From: Streptomyces sp. RerS4 | GTDB lineage: Bacteria; Actinomycetota; Actinomycetes; Streptomycetales; Streptomycetaceae | Reading direction: 5' to 3' | NCBI RefSeq assembly: GCF_023515955.1 | Contig: NZ_CP097322.1 | Span: 620,001-684,000 of the forward strand | DNA: 64,000 bases | Part shown: positions 59,201 to 64,000 of the stretch, in pieces | Layout: each line of letters starts with the position of its first letter | Numbering within the stretch: position 1 is the stretch's first letter | The notes under the pieces: generated by a model | Databases searched by the model: none | What the model was told of the DNA's origin: nothing | The model's input: only the letters and a program-made list of their open reading frames with translations | Made by a program: the position numbers and the translations under genes

Positions 59201-61953
59201 GTCCGGCCGCGGGGGCCCTCGAAGGCCACCTGTTCGCCGCGCCACAGCCTGCGTACCTCGTCGAGCCCGTTCATGGTGCGTGCCTGTCGGTCCTCGTAGG
59301 CGTCCTTGGCGAGGACGAAGTCGTCCATGTGCCAGCCGGACGCGAAGGACAGCCCGACCCTGCCGCCGGAGAGGTTGTCGACGACCGACCACTCCTCCGC
59401 CACGCGGACCGGGTGGTGGAGCGGCATGACGACACTGCCGGCGCGGATGCCGATGCGCCGGGTGACGGTGGCCACGGCGGCGGCGAGGACGGACGGTGCG
59501 GGGAAGGGGCCGCCGAACTCGTGGAAGTGCCGCTCCGGCATCCACACCGCGCTGAAGCCGTGCTCGTCACCGAAGCGGGCGCCGTCCATCAGGAGCCGGT
59601 ACTGCTCCGGTCCCGTCACGGTGCGGCCGGAGCCGCTGGCGAAGTAGAAGAGGCTGAACTCGGGTGAGGCGGACGTGGCTTCGGGCGCGGCGACCGCGGG
59701 CGCGTGGGCGGGGGTGGTGCCCGCGTCCGGGGTGAGGACCACGCGGTGGCCGCGGCTGACCGTCCACAGCAGTTCGAGCACCGAGATGTCGAAGGAGACG
59801 CTGGTGACGGCGAGCCAGGTCACCGGCCGGTCGCCGGTCTCCACGACCCGGTCCATGGCGGCCAGGAACGCCGTGAGGTTGCGGTGGAGGACCACCACTC
59901 CCTTCGGCTTGCCCGTGGAGCCGGAGGTGTGGATGACGTACGCCGGTGCCTCGGGGTCGGCGGCCGGGGTGGCGCGGTCGGCCGCGCCCGCCACGTCGGC
60001 GGGCAGGTCGAGGTCGACCAACGGCACGCCGTCCGGGGGCGTCCCGACGGTCGAGAAGATCTCCCGCGTCGGGGCGTGGATCACCAGGGCGGTGGGCGTC
60101 GCGTCCTCGCACACGTACCGCAGTCGCTGCTGCGGGTAGTCGGGGTCGAGGGGCAGGTAGGCCGCGCCCGTCATGAGCACGCCGAGCAGCGCGGCAGGCA
60201 GGTCCGCGCACCGGCGCAGGCCGACGCCGACCCGGTCGCCCGGCCGGACGCCCGCGGCCCGCAGTCGTGCGGCGACTTCCGCGGCCCGGTCGTGGAGTGC
60301 GCGGAAGGTGAGCGAGGTCCCCGCGCAGACGACCGCCTCGGCATCCGGGCGGTCGCCGGTGGCCTCGGCGAAGGCGGTGAGTACGTCCACGGCGCCCTCG
60401 GGCAGTGCTCCACCGTCGGCGGACGCTTCGAGGAGGGCCTGTTCGACGGGGGTGAGGGCGAGGAGTTCGGACAGCCGCAGGTCCGGATCGGTCGTGGCGC
60501 GACGAAGCACCCGTTCCAGGGCGTCGGTGAGGGTGCGCGCGGTGTCCTCGTCGAACAGGTCGCGGCTGTACTCGCAGATGCCCTCGGTGACGTCGCCCCG
60601 CCGGGCCAGCTCCAGGTGCAGGTCGGTACGGGACAGTCCGTTGTCGAGGTCGACGACGCGCACCTCGACACCGGGCAGGGTGACTTCGCTCTCGGGGACG
60701 TTGCGGTAGCCGAACTGCACCTGGAAGAGCGGCGCGTAGCCGCGGGTGCGGTCGGGGCTCAGCTCGCGCACGAGCCGTTCGAAGGGAACCTGGGCGTGCG
60801 CCAGCGCGCCGAGGGAGACTTCCCTGACCCGGGAGAGCAACTCGCCGAACGTGGGGTCGCCGGACAGGTCGCCCCGCAGGACCAGGCTGTTGACGAACAT
60901 GCCGACCAGGGAGGCCAGTTCCGGCCGGTCGCGGCCGGCGGTCGGCACGCCGACGACGATGTCCTCCTGCCCGGAGTGCCGCATCAGGACGGCCTGCCAG
61001 GCGGCGAGAGTCACCATGAAGGGGGTGGCCCTGGCCTCCCGGGCGGCGTTCTCCACGGCCTGGCTGAGGCCGGCGTCCAGCGTGAAGCGGACGCGGCCGC
61101 CGCGGTGCGTGGGCAGCGCGGGGCGCGGACGATCGGTGACGAGGTCGAGCAGCGGCGGTGCGTCCTTCAGGCGGTCCCGCCAGTACGTCAGTTGACCGGC
61201 CAGGTGCTCGTCGGTGAGTTCGCCGCGCTGCCAGGCGGCCCAGTCGGCGTACTGGACGGGCAGCGGCCGGTCGGCGGCCGGCGTGCCGTCGAGGCGGGCG
61301 CGGTAGCCGGCGCACAGGTCGTCCACGAGCACGGACCTGGACCAGGCGTCGCCGACCATGTGGTGGTTGACCACGACCAGGAGGGCCCGGTCGGGCGCGG
61401 ACCTGATCAGCAGGGCCCGGAACAACGGACCGTTCTCGGGGCCGAAGGGGCGCGCGGCCTCTTCCTCGGCCATGGCCCGCTCCGCGGGCAGCAGGCCGTC
61501 CTCGCCCGGCTCCGCTGCCCCGTCGACACCGGCGTCCGTGTCCACGACCCGCAGGACGGTCTCGGGAGCGGGCAGCACGCGCAGCACGGGGGTGCCGTCC
61601 GCGGGATCGACGACGGTGCGCAGGGCCTGGTGGCGCTCGACGAGCCCGGTGAGCGCCGCGTCGAGCGCGGCGAGGTCGAGCCGGCCGGTGAGGAGCAGGG
61701 CCACGTACTCGTTGTAGACGCCGACACCCGGCGTGAGCTGGTCCAGGAACCACAGCCGCTCCTGCCCGAAGGAGAGCCGGGCCGGGCCGGTCACGGGAGG
61801 GATCGGTTCCCCGGCGGTGGTGTTGCCGGCCGTGCCGCCGGTGGGTGCCGTGGCCGCGTCGGCCGCCCGGCCGCGGAGGCGGGCTTCGAAGGCGGCCCGT
61901 CGTTCGGGGGTGAGCCGGGCGAGACGCGCTTCCCGGTCGGTGGGCTTGGTCAC
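53296..61953 (-). CDS. NRPS: C-A(LLM)-T-Cy-A(Ox)-T
   Basis: A 2885-residue bimodular synthetase. Module 1: C domain (60-500, active motif NHHMVGDAWS); A domain (525-745 and 1120-1395) interrupted between A4 and A5 by a luciferase-like monooxygenase (about 765-1100); T with Ser1447. Its specificity residues read DILQLGLVYK, close to the glycine code DILQLGLIWK. Module 2: heterocyclisation domain (1512-1950; DVQRAYWIGR, and Asp1645-X4-Asp1650); A domain with code DLYNMSMIWK, close to the cysteine code DLYNLSLIWK, holding an oxidase domain (about 2455-2665) between A8 and A10; T with Ser2790. Expected product segment: oxidised glycyl-thiazole. The C-terminus is Arg/His-rich. GTG 61953 overlaps the upstream PKS by GTGA. 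Confidence 0.93.
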   Translation of the reverse strand: MTKPTDREARLARLTPERRAAFEARLRGRAADAATAPTGGTAGNTTAGEPIPPVTGPARLSFGQERLWFLDQLTPGVGVYNEYVALLLTGRLDLAALDAALTGLVERHQALRTVVDPADGTPVLRVLPAPETVLRVVDTDAGVDGAAEPGEDGLLPAERAMAEEEAARPFGPENGPLFRALLIRSAPDRALLVVVNHHMVGDAWSRSVLVDDLCAGYRARLDGTPAADRPLPVQYADWAAWQRGELTDEHLAGQLTYWRDRLKDAPPLLDLVTDRPRPALPTHRGGRVRFTLDAGLSQAVENAAREARATPFMVTLAAWQAVLMRHSGQEDIVVGVPTAGRDRPELASLVGMFVNSLVLRGDLSGDPTFGELLSRVREVSLGALAHAQVPFERLVRELSPDRTRGYAPLFQVQFGYRNVPESEVTLPGVEVRVVDLDNGLSRTDLHLELARRGDVTEGICEYSRDLFDEDTARTLTDALERVLRRATTDPDLRLSELLALTPVEQALLEASADGGALPEGAVDVLTAFAEATGDRPDAEAVVCAGTSLTFRALHDRAAEVAARLRAAGVRPGDRVGVGLRRCADLPAALLGVLMTGAAYLPLDPDYPQQRLRYVCEDATPTALVIHAPTREIFSTVGTPPDGVPLVDLDLPADVAGAADRATPAADPEAPAYVIHTSGSTGKPKGVVVLHRNLTAFLAAMDRVVETGDRPVTWLAVTSVSFDISVLELLWTVSRGHRVVLTPDAGTTPAHAPAVAAPEATSASPEFSLFYFASGSGRTVTGPEQYRLLMDGARFGDEHGFSAVWMPERHFHEFGGPFPAPSVLAAAVATVTRRIGIRAGSVVMPLHHPVRVAEEWSVVDNLSGGRVGLSFASGWHMDDFVLAKDAYEDRQARTMNGLDEVRRLWRGEQVAFEGPRGRTVEVGVLPRPVQAELPVWLTSSGNPETCRKAGEAGARLLTHLLGQSVEDLAERIAVYREAWHRAGHPGDPHVTLMLHTFIGSDAEDVRTHAWQPFRDYLRSSVGLIENMARAIGIDITADDFTEDDQEALLDHACTRYLADSSLIGTVEDRLPLVRRLTEAGVDEIACLLDFGVDVDAALGALPGLAGLRNRATTTPIAAPPAQTSLTSLTELIRAHGVSHIQCTPSHARALLEEADTAALGGLRQLLLGGEALDAELVRRLAEHVHAPIGNLYGPTEATVYATADLVDPAEGIVTIGRPLAGYTVRVLDPHGRRVPMGVPGELYIGGAGVSAGYLNRPELTAERFVALPGSTDHDAPAERLYRTGDIVRVRRDGRVDYLSRNDHQLKIRGFRVEAGEVEAALAALPTVRQCVVTGHGLGTAAAALAAYLVPASPEAPPTPAELRAELARSLPRFLVPSHFVMLDALPLTSNGKVDRGALPAPGPERAATAEFVAPTTAAEEVIAEIWREALRVERVGVHDDFFELGGHSLLATQVVAGIRRALGVRLPLRALFEAPTVAALAHAVAAPGGAGPEAGASEPSAPVVLTPDPEHRHDPFPLTDVQRAYWIGRSGSVGGDVACHLYVELDVDDVDLPRLERSWQALVRRHDVLRIVVGEDGAQRILADVPDYRIEVDDLRDLDDAARDSWLEATREAMSHQVLPSETWPLFDIRASRTGGNDARLHFGIDTLLADGGSVRILLRELLAVYRGDPQEQPLELSFRDYVMAEQRRRGGPERERDLSYWRDRLDTLPPAPPLPLARRPEELPEIRFRRREAYLAADVWSRLKERAAAARITPSALALSAYATVLGTWAGTDRFTLNLTLFNRVGDHPDLPALVGDFTALTMLEVDGAASGAFEERALRIQKRLWEDLDHQLVSGVWVVGELARRRGVADAVMPVVFTSELGLADAGATPLAGVGARVAYTITQTPQVWLDHQIAEADGRLRLTWDAVEALFPAGVLDDMFAAYTALLTSLAEEPGSWTDEHREVLPPEQAARYTALNDTAGPLPDGLLHEPFLARAGRQPDRVAVVSATGTVTYGELDRASLAVARSLHLAGVGSGDLVGIVADRGWEQVASAIGVLRAGAAYLPLDSGLPAARVARSLEHAGAVALLVPPSAPGGDGAPEGVSVLRFDEAVAAGAAAGPEHDPLPSTAPGDLAYVIYTSGSTGDPKGVMTDHRGALNTVTDVNDRFEVGPEDRVFALSSLGFDLSVYDIFGTLAAGATLVLPGPGEERDPVRWARLVAEHGVTVWNSVPALMEMLLVHATGNPAVNVESLRLVMLSGDWIPVAMPDHIRSVAPKAEVISMGGATEASIWSVLHPVGTVDPERPSIPYGRPMRNQTMYVLDDAFRLRPTGVPGALYIGGVGLATGYRNAPDLTSGAFPTHPVTGERLYRTGDLARLMPDGDLEFLGREDSQVKVRGMRIELGEIEAALVRTEGVREAAALVEGSGMSAQLAVYVVPDATPSTAVRADAPAATAGLDAERVRRLETRLRQPGRRDDLSGRQVMPFALPSDTAALRAASNARGSATGFGTGPVPAADLYALLTVLARQDDDGVPRYAYGSAGGLYPVQTYLAVAPGGVEGIAGGTYYLDPAGPALVALEGPDGAVRALDPALYGEANRPLAAQAAFAVHLVARNAAVKPVYGELADRFGLLEAGAMAQLLRRRAADCRVGLCPIGDVYARPLHEVLVLESDQTVLHTLLGGLPAGSATAATDGQGRWASVLRDELTRRLPAYMVPRHVRVIDALPLSANGKVDRKALAGLGGAPEVSAPPAARVAPPAPAPAVPAPAAPAAVSGTVPGTTVQRLVALWREVMDGQELDIDTNFFDAGATSIHLVRVQRRITEEFGRELSVVAMFDSPTVRRLAELLETAEPGTPASAPAPAVAVTTDAAPTEPQDGSATATGRRRHHERRRAARRAGEPDSPSAG
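53959..54591 (-). other. Thiazoline oxidase domain inserted in the Cys adenylation domain
   Basis: Residues 2455-2665 of the NRPS (SGRQVMPFALPSDTAALRA, RYAYGSAGGLYPVQTYLAVA, LAAQAAFAVHLVARNAAVKP, ADCRVGLCPIGDVYARPLHE) match the FMN-dependent SagB/McbC-type oxidase fold that converts thiazolines to thiazoles. It lies between core motifs A8 and A10, the usual insertion site for such domains. Confidence 0.85.
56104..57420 (-). other. Heterocyclisation (Cy) domain
   Basis: Residues 1512-1950 of the NRPS. PFPLTDVQRAYWIGR is the Cy1 motif, and the catalytic DxxxxD of cyclisation domains is present as DTLLAD, replacing HHxxxDG. It condenses and cyclises cysteine to a thiazoline, matching the Cys code of the following A domain. 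Confidence 0.9.
58654..59661 (-). other. Luciferase-like monooxygenase domain inserted in a Gly adenylation domain
   Basis: Residues about 765-1100 of the NRPS (EFSLFYFASGSGRTVTGPEQ, FSAVWMPERHFHEFGGPFPA, PLHHPVRVAEEWSVVDNLSG, GRVGLSFASGWHMDDFVLA) are a complete natural-product-type LLM domain. It follows core motif A4 (FDISVLELLW) and precedes A5 (NLYGPTE). Confidence 0.92.
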
Positions 61954-64000
61954 TGGTTCTCCAGTTCGGCGAGGATGTGTTCCTCGATCAGCTCGGCGAG
62001 GTCGTTCACGGTGCCGCCCTCGAAGAAGGCACGGGCGGGCACGTCGACTTCGAACTCGGCCCGCAGCCGGGCCACGATCTGCGCGGCGAGGAGCGAGTGT
62101 CCGCCGAGTCCGAGGAAGTCGTCGTGGACGCCGACCCGGTCGATGCCGAGCATCTCGCCGTAGATCTCGGCGAGCCTCTCCTCGGTCGGGGTGCGCGGAG
62201 CGACGTAGGCGGTGGCGAGGTCGGGGCGGGGCAGTGCGACCGCCTGGGGCCGTGCCCCGGCGGTTTCGTCCGCGAGGCGGAGGGTCCCGTCCGTGACGGA
62301 GGCGGAGGATCGGGCCACCACCGCCCGGCCCGCCGGCGCGTCGAGCAGGGCCGAGAAGGCGCGCGCGCCCTGCTCGGGCGTGAGGGCCCCGGCGAGCATG
62401 CGTTCCTGCAACGCCTTGAGGTCGGTGGGAACTTCGGCCTGACTGGCCATGCCGACCTCGGCCCACATGTCCCAGTCGACGGCGATCGCGTGGCGTCCGC
62501 CGGCCGCCTCGGCCTCGGCCGCGGCCGCGAGGTAGGCGTTGGCCGCCGCGTAGTCCGCCTGACCGTAGGTGGGTACGACGGTGGCGAGCGAGGAGCAGAC
62601 GAGGAGCGTCCGGGCCTCTTCGGGGCGCAGGGCGGCGAGGAGGTTCCGCGTGCCGGTCACCTTGGGGCCGAACACGGCGCGTGCGTCCTGGTCGTCGCGC
62701 AGGGCGACGGAGCCGCCGCCGGGCACACCGGCCGCGTGCACGACGCCGTCGATGGGGCCGAAGGCGGCGCGGACCTCGTCCAGGGCTCCGCTCAGGGAGC
62801 CGGCGTCGGTGACGTCGGCCCGCAGTGCGAGGACCTCGGTCCCGGTCACGCGCAGTTCCCGCAGCAGTGCGGCGGCCGGTCCGCCGTCGTCGCCGTCGGG
62901 GACGTGCCGGCCCAGCAGGGCCAGCCGGACGCCGGGCACGCGCGCCAGGCGGGTGGCGAGGGTCCGTCCGATGCCACCGAGACCGCCGGTGATGACCCAG
63001 GTGCCGGCCTCGGGGAGGCGGTCGGCCGAGTCGGGCACGGGACGCTCGACGGCCTCGACGGTACGGGCCAGCAGGTCGTCGCCGCGCAGGGCGAGGAGCC
63101 GGGCGGGCGCCGCCAGCACGGCGTTCAGCACGGCTTCGGCGCGGGACGCGTCCAGCGCGCCGCCGACCTCCAGGTCGACCTGGGAGCAGCGCAGGTTCGC
63201 GTATTCCTCGGGGAGGACCTGGACGGGGCCGCTGAGCATGGCGGCCGCGGGGTCGGGGCGCTCTTCGGCGGTGGTGCGGAACGCGCCGCGGGTCAGTACG
63301 CCGAGGCGCACCTCGTTGACGACGCTCTCGTCGGCCATGGCGCGGGCGAGTCGCACCAGACCGAAGTAGCAGGCGGTCTCGTCGGGGGCGGCGGCCGCGG
63401 TGTCGTGCCCGGTGCCGAGGCCCCAGGCGTAGAGCACGGCGGTGGGCGTGCGGACCAGCGCCCGCAGGTCGGCGAGGAGCTTGGCGTACTGCGCCGGGTC
63501 GGCCGGGTCGAGTTCGTAGACGCCGCGCCGGACGCGTCGGTACGCGGTGCCGGGCAGCACGACCGTGACGATCTGGCCGCGTGCCGTCAGCAGGTCGACG
63601 ACCGGCTGGGCCGCGCCCTCCGGATCCATCAGGACGAGCCAGGTCCGGCGTCGGCCGGAGAGCTGGTCGACGGGCTCGCCGGCGGTGGCCGCCGGACGCC
63701 AGACGTGCGTGGCGTGCACGGCGTCGGCCGTGTCCCCCGGTACGTGGCCCGCGGGCCGGTGAGCGGGCGTCGGATCGGCGGACGGGGTCTGCGTGAGGGG
63801 TTCGATCCAGTGGTGCCGGTGCTCGAAGGGGTAGCCGGGCAGGCCGGTCACCCGTGCGCCGGGAGCGGCGGGTTCCCACGCGACGTGGGCGCCGTGGGCC
63901 CACAGCCCGGCCAGCGACAGTGCCGCGGCGGCGGGCTCGTCCTCGGGGCCTCGACGGCCCCGGGAGGGCAGCGGCGGTGGGGCGAGCCGTGTTTTTCCGC
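61950..64000 (-). CDS. Type I PKS, C-terminal part (AT linker-KR-ACP), runs off the window
   Basis: The frame is open through 64000. The sequence near the edge (AALSLAGLWAHGAHVAWE... and VTGLPGYPFEHRHHWIEP) is the conserved post-AT linker; the KS and AT lie beyond the window. A ketoreductase follows, with a structural subdomain and the catalytic part WVITGGLGGIGRTLATRLAR, VCSSLATVVPTYGQADYAAANAYLAA (Ser, Tyr and Asn in the usual places, given as two motifs). The carrier is GLGGHSLLAAQIV. No DH or ER sequence is seen. The apparent GTG at 63851 is internal to the linker. The final residues overlap the NRPS start by four bases, so this ACP should hand a beta-hydroxyacyl chain to the glycine module. 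Confidence 0.9.
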   Translation of the reverse strand, partial: GKTRLAPPPLPSRGRRGPEDEPAAAALSLAGLWAHGAHVAWEPAAPGARVTGLPGYPFEHRHHWIEPLTQTPSADPTPAHRPAGHVPGDTADAVHATHVWRPAATAGEPVDQLSGRRRTWLVLMDPEGAAQPVVDLLTARGQIVTVVLPGTAYRRVRRGVYELDPADPAQYAKLLADLRALVRTPTAVLYAWGLGTGHDTAAAAPDETACYFGLVRLARAMADESVVNEVRLGVLTRGAFRTTAEERPDPAAAMLSGPVQVLPEEYANLRCSQVDLEVGGALDASRAEAVLNAVLAAPARLLALRGDDLLARTVEAVERPVPDSADRLPEAGTWVITGGLGGIGRTLATRLARVPGVRLALLGRHVPDGDDGGPAAALLRELRVTGTEVLALRADVTDAGSLSGALDEVRAAFGPIDGVVHAAGVPGGGSVALRDDQDARAVFGPKVTGTRNLLAALRPEEARTLLVCSSLATVVPTYGQADYAAANAYLAAAAEAEAAGGRHAIAVDWDMWAEVGMASQAEVPTDLKALQERMLAGALTPEQGARAFSALLDAPAGRAVVARSSASVTDGTLRLADETAGARPQAVALPRPDLATAYVAPRTPTEERLAEIYGEMLGIDRVGVHDDFLGLGGHSLLAAQIVARLRAEFEVDVPARAFFEGGTVNDLAELIEEHILAELENQ

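Noticed and set aside
61954..63903. N-terminal extension of the large NRPS ORF
   Set aside because: It is in a different frame of the PKS KR-ACP region and is Arg/Pro-rich shadow; the real start is GTG 61953.

Overview
The window is high-GC DNA from an actinomycete, almost certainly a Streptomyces or close relative. The evidence is the strong G/C bias at third codon positions, the dense overlapping genes, two LAL-type LuxR regulators, PP2C/SpoIIE phosphatases, small DUF5709- and DUF6480-like proteins, an LtrA protein and a large hybrid NRPS/PKS locus. I cannot name the species. No tRNA, rRNA, CRISPR array or insertion sequence was recognised.

Positions 1-36800 look like a chromosome arm of small independent transcription units. 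In order they are: the 3' end of a catalase-peroxidase (katG); a PAS-PP2C phosphatase; three small stress-type proteins; a short-chain dehydrogenase with a broken YxxxK motif; a CBM48 protein; a glycerol block (dhaK divergent from glpF-glpK); a DHFR-fold reductase; a DNA-repair pair (HhH-GPD protein and a frameshifted LigD-type phosphoesterase); small orphans including a secreted Asp/Gly/His-rich peptide; tandem DUF4139 (MuiA-like) genes; Dps; a disulfide-type flavoprotein overlapped by ltrA; an alpha/beta hydrolase; and a two-gene FMN reductase/luciferase-like monooxygenase operon.

The stretch 21480-28170 is a decaying regulator area. Two AraC-type genes have been truncated and joined tail to tail. 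Next to them, two convergent LAL regulators overlap at their 3' ends; one carries a frameshift and the other has an altered Walker A motif. Beyond them lie a few small genes, a DeoR-type regulator, galT-galK without galE, a degenerate AraC gene, and a striking single ORF (33713-36352) that fuses a 12-helix APC amino-acid permease to a PP2C phosphatase domain and an RsbW-like ATPase domain.

From 36867 to the right edge all genes lie on the minus strand, mostly with 4-base stop/start overlaps, and form a hybrid PKS/NRPS biosynthetic locus. In order of transcription they are: the C-terminal part of a PKS (AT linker-KR-ACP, running off the window); an NRPS with C-A(Gly-like code, inserted luciferase-like monooxygenase)-T-Cy-A(Cys-like code, inserted thiazoline oxidase)-T; a PKS with the unusual order KS-AT-KR-DH-ACP and a malonyl-type AT; a C-A-T module; a stand-alone A-T didomain; an ATP-grasp ligase; a LuxC-like/PaaK-like fusion; an MFS exporter; and an AvtA-like aminotransferase. 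The most direct reading is a polyketide chain extended by an oxidised glycine and a cysteine-derived thiazole, then by malonate and at least one more amino acid, with accessory carboxylate-activation chemistry. No thioesterase is visible. I could not match the set to a known pathway, so the locus and the permease-phosphatase-kinase fusion are the best candidates for something undescribed.
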